Below are positions 53,436 through 61,792 of a stretch of 64,000 nt of DNA, one piece after another (position 1 is the first letter of the stretch; the number at the start of each line of letters is the position of its first letter). Source of the DNA: an uncultured Lysobacteraceae bacterium (GTDB taxonomy: Bacteria > Pseudomonadota > Gammaproteobacteria > Xanthomonadales > Xanthomonadaceae). The notes under the pieces are model-generated. The model saw only the letters and a program-made list of their open reading frames with translations. It ran no database searches and was not told where the DNA came from. The stretch lies in assembly GCA_936911875.1 (NCBI GenBank), contig CAKZGB010000008.1, positions 140,921 through 204,920 of the forward strand. Direction: 5' to 3'. The translations under genes and the position numbers were made by a program.

Positions 53436-54815
53436 ATGACTGACACCGATCTCGCGACCCCCAAGGGCGTCGCCGCCAAAGGCAAGCTGTTCATCGAAAC
53501 GCACGGCTGCCAAATGAACGAATACGACTCGCAGAAGATGGCCGACGTCCTCAGTGACGCGCATGGCCTGGAGTTGACCACCGACGTCAACGAAGCCGAC
53601 GTCATCCTCGTCAATACTTGCTCGATTCGTGAGAAGGCACAGGAAAAAGTCTTTAGCCAACTGGGCCGCTGGAAGCAGCTGAAAAAAGACAAGCCGGTGC
53701 TGATCGGTGTCGGTGGCTGCGTCGCGTCGCAAGAGGGTGATGCCATCGTCAAGCGCGCGCCGTACGTGGATCTGGTATTCGGGCCGCAGACGCTGCATCG
53801 TCTGCCGGAACTGATTGAGCGTCAGCGCGAAACCGGTACGCCGCAGGTCGATATCAGTTTCCCGGAAATTGAAAAGTTCGATAAGTTGCCCGAGCCGCGT
53901 GCCGAGGGTCCGAGCGCCTTCGTCTCGATTATGGAAGGCTGCAGCAAGTACTGTTCGTTCTGCGTGGTGCCGTATACGCGTGGAACTGAAATTAGCCGCC
54001 CGTTTGAGGACGTGCTGATCGAAGTCGCCGAGCTGGCCGCGCAAGGCGTCAAGGAAATCAATCTGCTGGGCCAGAACGTCAATGCGTATCGCGGTCCGCT
54101 GCCTGCTGAGGATGGCGTTGAACCCGAGACCGCCGATCTCGCCTTGCTGATTCGTGCCATTGCAGAGATCGAAGGCATTGGTCGCATTCGTTTCACGACT
54201 TCGCACCCGTTGGAATTTAGCGACAGCCTGATCGAGGCGTATCGCGATGTACCCAAGCTCGCCAACTATCTGCATTTGCCGGTGCAAGCCGGTAGCGATC
54301 GCGTGCTGGCTGCAATGAAGCGCGGCTACACCGCACTCGAATTCAAGAGCAAAATCCGCAAGCTGCGCGCCGTGCGTCCGGACATCAGTGTCGCGTCGGA
54401 TTTCATTGTGGGCTTCCCGGGCGAGACCGATGGCGACTTTGAAAAGACCATGAAACTGATCGAGGACGTCGGCTTTGACCAGTCCTACAGCTTCATCTAC
54501 TCGCGTCGCCCCGGCACACCTGCCGCTGACTTGCACGATGACGTCTCCGAGGTCGACAAGCACGCCCGCCTGTCGCGCCTTCAACAGCACATCAATCAGC
54601 ACAGCCTGAGCATCTCGCAGAGCATGGTCGGCAGCGCGCAACGCATCTTGGTCACGGGCCGGAGCCGCAAGAACCCGAACGAGCTGACCGGCAAGACCGA
54701 GAACATGCGCCAAGTCAATTTCGAAGGCCCTGCCCGCCTCGTCGGCGAATTCGTGGACGTGGTGATCACCGAGGCGTTCAGTAACTCCCTGCGCGGCCGT
54801 GTGATTACGAGCTGA
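53436..54815 (+). CDS. miaB: tRNA-2-methylthio-N6-dimethylallyladenosine synthase
   Basis: The 459-residue protein has the three MiaB N-terminal Cys (HGCQMNEYDS, NTCSIREK, GGCVASQEG), the radical-SAM motif CSKYCSFC at about 169-176 and a C-terminal TRAM domain (about 385-450). It adds a methylthio group to i6A37 of tRNAs reading UNN codons. It starts the miaB-phoH-ybeY-corC cluster. AGGAGAG lies 6 nt before the ATG. Confidence 0.97.
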   Translation: MTDTDLATPKGVAAKGKLFIETHGCQMNEYDSQKMADVLSDAHGLELTTDVNEADVILVNTCSIREKAQEKVFSQLGRWKQLKKDKPVLIGVGGCVASQEGDAIVKRAPYVDLVFGPQTLHRLPELIERQRETGTPQVDISFPEIEKFDKLPEPRAEGPSAFVSIMEGCSKYCSFCVVPYTRGTEISRPFEDVLIEVAELAAQGVKEINLLGQNVNAYRGPLPAEDGVEPETADLALLIRAIAEIEGIGRIRFTTSHPLEFSDSLIEAYRDVPKLANYLHLPVQAGSDRVLAAMKRGYTALEFKSKIRKLRAVRPDISVASDFIVGFPGETDGDFEKTMKLIEDVGFDQSYSFIYSRRPGTPAADLHDDVSEVDKHARLSRLQQHINQHSLSISQSMVGSAQRILVTGRSRKNPNELTGKTENMRQVNFEGPARLVGEFVDVVITEAFSNSLRGRVITS

Positions 54816-54862
54816 AGGGGTAGGCGGCCGATGCGTTCGCTGTCGCGCCGGCGCGCTATGCT

Positions 54863-55870
54863 ATGCCTATGAAGCAACACGAAACTCAGTTTTCGCTGCA
54901 GCCCGCCGATGCGGCCCGCCTGGCCAATCTGACCGGCCCGCTGGACGCGCACTTGCGCCAGATCGAGTCGCGCATGGGCGTCGCGATTGCCAATCGCGCC
55001 GAACAGTTTGAGGTCACCGGTTCGTCGCAAGCCGCGGTCGAAGCGACCGAGGATCTGCTGCAATCTCTGTATCAGGAGACTGCCGACGAAACCCTCGACG
55101 AACATGCCATCAACGTGCGCATGGCGGCAGCGGCTGCCAATGCCGCAAGCGGTAAAGGCAAACGTCGCGATGCGGACTACGAACCGCAGCAAGTCGCGAT
55201 CAAAGCCAAACGCGGCACTATTCGCGGTCGCGGTGACAACCAGGCCAAGTACCTGCACGCCATCGCCACCCACGATATTAATTTCGGCATCGGCCCGGCC
55301 GGTACCGGCAAAACATTCCTGGCCGTTGCCTCTGCAGTCGATGCCATGAACGAAGGCCGGGTCCAGCGTCTGGTACTGGTTCGTCCTGCGGTAGAAGCCG
55401 GTGAAAAACTCGGCTTTCTGCCCGGTGATCTGACGCAAAAGGTCGATCCGTATCTGCGCCCGTTGTATGACGCGCTGTACGAAATGTTCGGTGTCGAAAA
55501 AACGCTGAAACTGCTGGAAAAAAACATCATTGAGATCGCACCGCTGGCCTACATGCGCGGCCGGACGCTCAACGATGCCTTCGTCATTCTCGATGAAGCG
55601 CAGAACACCACCGTCGAACAGATGAAGATGTTCCTGACGCGGATCGGTTACGGCTCCACTGCAGTCGTGACCGGCGATCTGACGCAAACCGATTTGCCGC
55701 GCCATCAGAAGTCCGGTCTGCGCGATGCGCTCGAAGTGCTGCGCGGCGTTGATGGCATCAGCTTTACGTTCTTTGAAGCCAAGGACGTCGTGCGCCATCC
55801 GCTGGTGGCACGAATTGTCAACGCGTACGAAGCTCGCGACGCCCGCAACGGTGAGAGTGCTGTGCCATGA
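54863..55870 (+). CDS. ybeZ: PhoH-like ATPase (YbeZ)
   Basis: The 335-residue protein has an N-terminal KH-like region and a PhoH ATPase domain with Walker A GPAGTGKTF at about 144-152 and Walker B FVILDEAQN at about 237-245. It acts with YbeY in RNA/ribosome maturation. The start is either 54863 or the second ATG at 54869. It overlaps ybeY by 4 nt. Confidence 0.93.
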   Translation: MPMKQHETQFSLQPADAARLANLTGPLDAHLRQIESRMGVAIANRAEQFEVTGSSQAAVEATEDLLQSLYQETADETLDEHAINVRMAAAAANAASGKGKRRDADYEPQQVAIKAKRGTIRGRGDNQAKYLHAIATHDINFGIGPAGTGKTFLAVASAVDAMNEGRVQRLVLVRPAVEAGEKLGFLPGDLTQKVDPYLRPLYDALYEMFGVEKTLKLLEKNIIEIAPLAYMRGRTLNDAFVILDEAQNTTVEQMKMFLTRIGYGSTAVVTGDLTQTDLPRHQKSGLRDALEVLRGVDGISFTFFEAKDVVRHPLVARIVNAYEARDARNGESAVP

Positions 55871-56343
55871 CCCAAGGCCCCGTCGATCTGCAAGTCAGTC
55901 TGAGCTACGGCCTGCCGCGCAAAGGCATTCCGGCACCGAGCTCGTTCCGTCGCTGGGTCGCTGCGGCCCTGGATCGGCGCTGCAAGGCCGCGGATATCGG
56001 CATCCGCATCGTCGATACCGAGGAAGGCCAACACTTCAATCGGCATTATCGCGGCAAGGATTACGCCACCAACGTGCTGAGTTTTGAGGCCGACCGCCCC
56101 GAGGGCTTGCCGGACGATGTGCACATCCCGCTGATCGGCGATCTGATTCTGTGTGCCCCGGTGGTGGAACGCGAGGCGCAGGAGCAGAACAAACCGCTGG
56201 CCGCTCACTACGCGCATCTGACCGTGCACGGCACCTTGCATCTGCTGGGCTGGGATCATCAGGACGATCGCGAGGCCAATGCCATGGAACAGCTGGAACG
56301 GGAAATTCTGGCCACCTTCGGCATTAACGACCCCTACCTGTAA
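55867..56343 (+). CDS. ybeY: rRNA maturation endoribonuclease YbeY
   Basis: The 158-residue protein has the zinc motif HGTLHLLGWDH (three His) and NVLSFEADRPEG, both diagnostic. YbeY takes part in 16S rRNA 3' end processing and ribosome quality control. Start ATG 55867 overlaps the phoH-like stop (ATGA). A 100-nt gap with an AT-rich TATAAATAA stretch separates it from corC. Confidence 0.95.
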   Translation: MTQGPVDLQVSLSYGLPRKGIPAPSSFRRWVAAALDRRCKAADIGIRIVDTEEGQHFNRHYRGKDYATNVLSFEADRPEGLPDDVHIPLIGDLILCAPVVEREAQEQNKPLAAHYAHLTVHGTLHLLGWDHQDDREANAMEQLEREILATFGINDPYL

Positions 56344-56445
56344 GTCCCGTTTGAGCGACTTCTGACCCGATTTCGTCACGTGACGTTGCGGGCAAAATGG
56401 TATAAATAACCTTTCTAACTTACGGACGCACCCGCATCTACCGTC

Positions 56446-57300
56446 ATGGCAGAGGACGACAGTAGTCACTCCCATTCCGAAAAGCGCTCATGGCTTGAGC
56501 GTATCGGTGACGCCCTTTCCGGCGAACCCTCCACCCGCGAAGACTTAGTGGAAATCCTGCGCGATGCTCAGGAAAATTCCCTCATCGAGGCCGACACATT
56601 ACGCATGATGGAAGGCGCTATCGCCGTCTCCGACCTGACCGTCGGTGAGGTGATGGTTGCGCGTTCGCAGATGGTCTCGCTCGATATTGACGAGCCCTTC
56701 CTGTCCCTAATGAAACAAGTGGTCGAGTCCGGCCATTCGCGTTTCCCGGTGCACAGCGAAAACAAAGACAGCATTGTCGGCATTCTGCTGGCCAAGGATC
56801 TGTTGCGTGGCGTCGTTGCGGACAACGGTCCCGGCACCGTGCATTCGCTGCTTCGCCCCGCGGTGCTGATCCCCGAATCCAAACGTCTCGATGTGCTGCT
56901 GCGTGAGTTCCGTCAATCGCGCAACCACATGGCCATCGTCATCGATGAGCATGGTGGCGTGGCCGGTCTGGTCACCATCGAGGACGTGCTGGAACAGATC
57001 GTGGGCGATATCGATGACGAGCACGATGACGCGGCCGGCAGCAACACGCTAATCGCCGCGCAGGCCGACGGTATTTTCATTGTCGAAGCGTTGACCCCCA
57101 TCGGTGACTTTAACGAACGGTTCGGCTCTACCTTTGCCGATGATGACTACGACACGATCGGCGGTCTGGTCACCGATGCCATTGGCCACATCCCCGAAGC
57201 GGGCGAAGAACTGGCACTGGGACGCTTTATGTTCCGCGTCGCACAGGCCGATGCGCGTCGCGTCCATACATTCCACGTCTCCGTTCTGCCGCATGACTAA
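56446..57300 (+). CDS. corC: CorC/YbeX-type CBS-domain protein
   Basis: The 284-residue protein has two CBS domains (about 65-195; the first starts VGEVMVARSQMVSL) and a C-terminal CorC/HlyC domain (about 205-284; YDTIGGLVTDAIGHIPEAGEE, quoted in part). The N-terminal acidic part is cytoplasmic. It is linked to magnesium and cobalt efflux and ribosome function. It is the usual fourth gene after miaB-phoH-ybeY. The next gene starts 8 nt before its stop. Confidence 0.93.
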   Translation: MAEDDSSHSHSEKRSWLERIGDALSGEPSTREDLVEILRDAQENSLIEADTLRMMEGAIAVSDLTVGEVMVARSQMVSLDIDEPFLSLMKQVVESGHSRFPVHSENKDSIVGILLAKDLLRGVVADNGPGTVHSLLRPAVLIPESKRLDVLLREFRQSRNHMAIVIDEHGGVAGLVTIEDVLEQIVGDIDDEHDDAAGSNTLIAAQADGIFIVEALTPIGDFNERFGSTFADDDYDTIGGLVTDAIGHIPEAGEELALGRFMFRVAQADARRVHTFHVSVLPHD

Positions 57301-58534
57301 GCAGGGTTTGCATCGGCTGGTCTTCCGGCTGGTGTTGTGCTGTGCTGCCCTGCTGTTCGCGTCCGTCGGTTTTGCCGCCGAACCGATTAGCACCGCGAAG
57401 GCACCGCCGGCCGCAGCGCCTTCGTCTGCACCGCGCATTGGCGTCATGACCATGCGTCCCGGCAATATTTTCTGGGAGCGGTTCGGACACGATGCGCTGG
57501 TAGTCCAGGATCCCGTCACCGGCGAATCCTTGAACTACAACTTCGGATTCTTTGATCCGACGGCGCCGGATTTCGTGAGCCGCTTTGCCCGTGGTGAAAT
57601 GCGCTACCAGCTGGCGGTACTGACTACGGAACAGGATCTGTCGATTTATCGGGCCGAAGGCCGCGGCGTGCAGATGCAGTGGCTCAATCTGTCGCCCGAA
57701 CGCGCGCGTGCATTGGATCAGGCGTTGCGCCTCAATGCTCAGCCGCAGAATGCGTTTTACGACTACCGTTATTTCACGGACAACTGTGCAACCCGTGTCC
57801 GCGACGCCGTTGACCGTGCCTTTGGTGGCGCGCTGCGCTCGCAGCTGGAATCCCGTTCGCAAGGACTGACCTACCGCTCCGAGGCGGTGCGACTGGCCGA
57901 CGATGCGCTGTGGATGCGCTATCTGTTCGACTTGGGCCTCGGCCCGCAAGCCGATCGCCCCATGTCCCGCTGGGACGAGAGCTTTATTCCCGGCCGCTTC
58001 GCCGCTGCACTCACCGATCTGCAAGTCGATGGCAAGCCGGTCGTGGCGAGCACGCAGACGCTGCTTGAACATCAGCTCCGTCCGGATGCCGTCGATGCCA
58101 GCTTCCGGTGGATGTACTGGCTGCTGGCCGGTGCCGCCCTCGGTGCGATGCTGCTGTGGCTGCGCCGACTTACGCTGCGTGGGTTTGGTATCACCGCCAC
58201 CATCATTTGGCTTCTGTTGTCCGCGTTTGGCGCCACCTTGCTCTACTTGTGGCTGTTCACGGCGCACAACTTCGCCTTCGCCAATCGCAATCTGTGGCTG
58301 ATGAATCCGCTCGCACTGCTGCCACTACTGGCCTGGTGGCGTAAGCATCCGCGTGTGTTGCAGTGGTCTGCACTGCCGGTGCATGTGATCTTGCCGGTCA
58401 TCGCTGTATTCGAATACTGGTCGTTGCTGCCGCAACGCAATGCTCATTGGATTGCGCTATTGCTGCCGATCCATGTGGCCCTTTATCTGGCATGCCGTCC
58501 CGTACAATGGCCCGATGAACCAGCAGACCACTGA
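57293..58534 (+). CDS. DUF4105/Lnb-like membrane protein in the lnt position
   Basis: The 413-residue protein has an N-terminal signal/anchor (about 7-28), a periplasmic DUF4105 (Lnb N-terminal) domain with the conserved WERFGHDALVV (His66) and FTDNCATRVRD (Cys165), and four or five membrane spans after about residue 270. His and Cys could form a thiol catalytic pair as in NlpC/P60-like folds. DUF4105 proteins of the Lnb type have been reported as lipoprotein N-acyltransferases. It overlaps corC by 8 nt and sits where E. coli has lnt. Start ATG 57293 is chosen because the long upstream extension is corC out of frame. Confidence 0.82.
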   Translation: MTKQGLHRLVFRLVLCCAALLFASVGFAAEPISTAKAPPAAAPSSAPRIGVMTMRPGNIFWERFGHDALVVQDPVTGESLNYNFGFFDPTAPDFVSRFARGEMRYQLAVLTTEQDLSIYRAEGRGVQMQWLNLSPERARALDQALRLNAQPQNAFYDYRYFTDNCATRVRDAVDRAFGGALRSQLESRSQGLTYRSEAVRLADDALWMRYLFDLGLGPQADRPMSRWDESFIPGRFAAALTDLQVDGKPVVASTQTLLEHQLRPDAVDASFRWMYWLLAGAALGAMLLWLRRLTLRGFGITATIIWLLLSAFGATLLYLWLFTAHNFAFANRNLWLMNPLALLPLLAWWRKHPRVLQWSALPVHVILPVIAVFEYWSLLPQRNAHWIALLLPIHVALYLACRPVQWPDEPADH

Positions 58535-59516
58535 ATTCAATACCAAATGCGTCATTGCCTGCCATCACTACGATGGCAAGGGCAGCGTTGAGGCCATCAC
58601 GCTCGAAGCGATCAGTGACGTCCTTGCTGTAGACGATGGCGGTTATGTCTGGCTGGCGCTATACGAGCCTGACGAAACCGTGCTAGCCAAAGTGCAGGAA
58701 GAATTTAACCTGCACGACCTCGCCGTCGAAGATGCCCAGGTTGCGCACCAACGGCCGAAGATTGAGTCTTACGGCGATTCGCTGTTTATCGCCGTCAAGA
58801 CGGCGCAGACCGTTGATCAGCGCGTCCGTTTCGGCGAGACGCATCTGTTCCTCGGAAAACGGTTTCTGGTCACCGTACGCCACGGCAGCTCACTGTCGTA
58901 CCGCACGGCGCGTGCACGCTTTGAGCGCGAACCGCAGCTCATGGCCCAAGGTACCGCCGGCGGACTCTACGTGGTGATGGATCTGATCGTCGACAACTTC
59001 CAGCCGTTACTGGATGAGTTCAGCGCACAGCTTTCGCAACTCGAGCGCGACATTCTGTCCGAAGACTTTAAGCCCAAAACGATCCGCGAGCTGTATACGC
59101 TAAAGCAGGATTTGACGCGACTGCGCATTGCCGCCTCACCGATCGCGGACATCATTTCGCAGCTGACACGCCTTCGTAAAGAACTGATTACGGACGAAAT
59201 TCAGCTCTACCTGCGCGATGTGCAGGACCATGCGATTCGCCTGAACGATGGCATTGATACCCTGCGTGAGATGCTGTCGGCCGCCATGTCCACCAACTTG
59301 TCCCTGGTCACTGTGCATCAGGGTGAAGTGGTCAAGCGACTCGGTGCATGGGCTGCCCTGCTCGGCGTGCCGACGCTAGTCGCGTCGTGGTACGGCATGA
59401 ACTTCAAGTTCATGCCCGAACTCGAGGGCAAGTGGAGCTACGCCGTTCTGATCGGCTTTGTCGCTCTGATCTGCATCGTGCTGTATCGGCGGTTCCGCAA
59501 GGCGCAGTGGCTATAA
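58515..59516 (+). CDS. corA: CorA-family magnesium/cobalt channel
   Basis: The 333-residue protein has a large cytoplasmic domain with CorA features (EEFNLHDLAVEDAQV), a long stalk helix, two C-terminal membrane helices and the selectivity motif YGMNF at about 293-297. It ends with a positively charged tail. It forms a pentameric Mg2+ channel. ATG 58515 overlaps the Lnb-like gene by 20 nt; an upstream in-frame start at 58440 is less likely. Its position after corC and the Lnb-like gene links it to ion balance. Confidence 0.95.
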   Translation: MNQQTTEFNTKCVIACHHYDGKGSVEAITLEAISDVLAVDDGGYVWLALYEPDETVLAKVQEEFNLHDLAVEDAQVAHQRPKIESYGDSLFIAVKTAQTVDQRVRFGETHLFLGKRFLVTVRHGSSLSYRTARARFEREPQLMAQGTAGGLYVVMDLIVDNFQPLLDEFSAQLSQLERDILSEDFKPKTIRELYTLKQDLTRLRIAASPIADIISQLTRLRKELITDEIQLYLRDVQDHAIRLNDGIDTLREMLSAAMSTNLSLVTVHQGEVVKRLGAWAALLGVPTLVASWYGMNFKFMPELEGKWSYAVLIGFVALICIVLYRRFRKAQWL

Positions 59517-59539
59517 CGGCTTCATCGCAACGGCAACGA

Positions 59540-59569
59540 AAAAGGGTCGCTCCAATGAGCGACCCTTTT
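59540..59569. terminator. Bidirectional terminator between corA and the S9 peptidase
   Basis: A 12-bp perfect stem AAAAGGGTCGCT/AGCGACCCTTTT with a 6-nt loop lies between the convergent corA and peptidase genes; A and T flanks suit both directions. Confidence 0.9.
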
Positions 59570-59592
59570 GCTTTCACGCATGGAAACAGGCG

Positions 59593-61677
59593 TTATTTTG
59601 CGGCGTTTGTCGCATCGGATCCGCTACCGATGTACTGACGCAGCCAGTCGTTAACCGTGCGATGCCAGTGGATGGAATTGGCAGGCTTCAGCACCCAGTG
59701 GTTTTCATCGGGGAAATACAGGAACTTGGATGGAATGTTCTTGAGCTGCAGTGCGGTAAAGACGGCAATGCCCTGCTCTGCCGGAATGCGGAAATCCTGC
59801 TGACCTTGAATCACCAGCATCGGCACGCGCCACTTGGACGTGTGATTGACCGGATTGTATTTTTCATAACCTGCGGGATTGTTGATGACCGATCCGCCGT
59901 TTTCCCATTCAGTGAACCAGAGCTCTTCGGTGGCATAACCCATCATGCGCTGATCGAAGACACCGTCGTGCGAGACCAGGCACTTGAACGGCGAGTTCCA
60001 GTTACCGGCAATCCAGTTGACCATGTAACCGCCGTACGACGCACCCAGGGCACAGGTCTTGTCACCATCCAGGAAGTCGTACTTGGAGAGCGCAGCGGCC
60101 CAACCCTTTCGCAGATCTTCGAGCGGACGGTCACCCCAATGTTGTGAAATCGCATCGGTGAAGGCCTGACCGTAGCCGGTCGAACCGTGGAAATCGATCA
60201 TCACTGCGGCATAGCCCTGACCCGTATAGGTTTGCGGATTCCAGCGATACGACCAGCCATCGCCAAACGAACCCTGCGGACCGCCGTGAATCAGGAATGC
60301 GACCGGATATTTTTTACCGGGCTGATAGTTCCACGGTTTGACCACATAGCCGTAAACCGTTTCGTTGTTCCAGCCTTTGAACGAGAACTGTTCTGCATCT
60401 CCGAACTTGACGCCCGGCAACAGCTGCGAAGCCGATGGCGTCAATGCACGCGCAGTACCGGTGGAATGCGTGGCCGCCATGATCTGATCGCCGGATTGCA
60501 GCGAATTCAGTGTGTAAACCATTGTGTTACCGGCGACGCTGACATTACCGACCGCGCCGGCTTTGGTCAGCGGGCGCACGTTTCCGTTGGCCACGTCGAC
60601 GCTGAACAATTTTTGCGTACCGATGTCGCCTGCCGTTACAAACAGGTTGCGGCCATCAGCCGTCAGAGTCAGACTATCGGCCGAGCGGTCCCAATTGGCT
60701 GCAATGTCGCGCACCGCGCCGGTGGCCAAATCCATTGCACGAATCTGCCAGCGATCGGCTTCGAAACCCGGACGCTTCATCGCGCGGTAATACAGCGTCT
60801 TGCCGTCAGCCGAGAACACCGGGCCGGTATCCCAGGCCGGGTTGGAGGCTGTGAGATTGCGAGGCTCCGCATTGCCTTCGACAGCGACCTGATACAGATC
60901 GAAGTTGGTGGAACGCGGCTCATCGGCATTGGCCAGACGTGCGCTGTACACAATGCTGCGGCTATCGGGCGACCAGGCCATTTCGGACAGATCACCGAAC
61001 GGACGCGAGGGCGTATCGGCCTTGACCGATGCACCAATCATGCGCGCATCGGTAATGGAATCGGACAGCGGTGCGACGTACAGGCGGTTGAGTTTGCCCT
61101 CGTTCCAGGCATCCCAGTGGCGAATGAACATGCGGTCAAACACTTTGCCCGTCGACTTGCGCTCGCCGTTGGTCTTGTCACGATCAACCGTGCATTGCAG
61201 ATCAACGGTGCAGTCGGCGTAGGCCTCCATGGTCAGCGCGATCTGCTTGCCGTCCGGCGCAATGGAGAAACCGCCGACGTCCAAAGGCAATTTGGAAATT
61301 TGTTTGGGTACGCCGCCGCTCATGGGCAGGGAATACAGTTGCATGCTGCCGTTCTTGGCCGACAGGAAATACAGGGTCTTGCCATCGGACGACAGGGCCG
61401 GCGAATTCACGTTCCAATCCGACGGCGTCAGTTGACGCACTGCACCACCCTTAGTCGAAACCGTCCACAGGCTGCTGCTTGCTTTAAGCGTTTCCTTATT
61501 CACAATCCGCTTGCTGAACACGACGGTCAAGCCATCGGCACTCAAAACCGGCGATGAATAGCGGTCCATGGTCGCCATTTCCTCGATCTGCAGACCGTGG
61601 GGCGCCGTTTCAGCAACAGCCGCAAATGGAAAGGACAGACCGGCCAGTAAAGCCGCATGCAGCAAAGATCGATTCAT
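59593..61677 (-). CDS. S9-family prolyl oligopeptidase, secreted
   Basis: The 694-residue protein has a signal peptide (LLHAALLAGLSFPFAAVAE), a beta-propeller with PD40-type repeats (about 40-420) and an alpha/beta hydrolase domain with nucleophile in GASYGGYM (about 544-551) and the His in DENHWVLKP (about 655). It removes short N-terminal peptides from peptides in the periplasm. ATG 61677 is chosen by the signal peptide. It is divergent from a POT peptide transporter, which suggests joint use of peptides. Confidence 0.92.
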   Translation of the reverse strand: MNRSLLHAALLAGLSFPFAAVAETAPHGLQIEEMATMDRYSSPVLSADGLTVVFSKRIVNKETLKASSSLWTVSTKGGAVRQLTPSDWNVNSPALSSDGKTLYFLSAKNGSMQLYSLPMSGGVPKQISKLPLDVGGFSIAPDGKQIALTMEAYADCTVDLQCTVDRDKTNGERKSTGKVFDRMFIRHWDAWNEGKLNRLYVAPLSDSITDARMIGASVKADTPSRPFGDLSEMAWSPDSRSIVYSARLANADEPRSTNFDLYQVAVEGNAEPRNLTASNPAWDTGPVFSADGKTLYYRAMKRPGFEADRWQIRAMDLATGAVRDIAANWDRSADSLTLTADGRNLFVTAGDIGTQKLFSVDVANGNVRPLTKAGAVGNVSVAGNTMVYTLNSLQSGDQIMAATHSTGTARALTPSASQLLPGVKFGDAEQFSFKGWNNETVYGYVVKPWNYQPGKKYPVAFLIHGGPQGSFGDGWSYRWNPQTYTGQGYAAVMIDFHGSTGYGQAFTDAISQHWGDRPLEDLRKGWAAALSKYDFLDGDKTCALGASYGGYMVNWIAGNWNSPFKCLVSHDGVFDQRMMGYATEELWFTEWENGGSVINNPAGYEKYNPVNHTSKWRVPMLVIQGQQDFRIPAEQGIAVFTALQLKNIPSKFLYFPDENHWVLKPANSIHWHRTVNDWLRQYIGSGSDATNAAK

Positions 61678-61792
61678 GGTGGGACTCATGAGAGCAGACA
61701 GAAACTTCAATGATAGTCCCAAATCCGTACTTGAATAGCCCGTTTGCTCTGACCTCTGGCTATACTCGACGGATCCGAATCAAATAGTTTTC

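Noticed and set aside
60187..61557. + strand ORF opposite the S9 peptidase
   Set aside because: Antisense to a gene with a complete catalytic domain and propeller.
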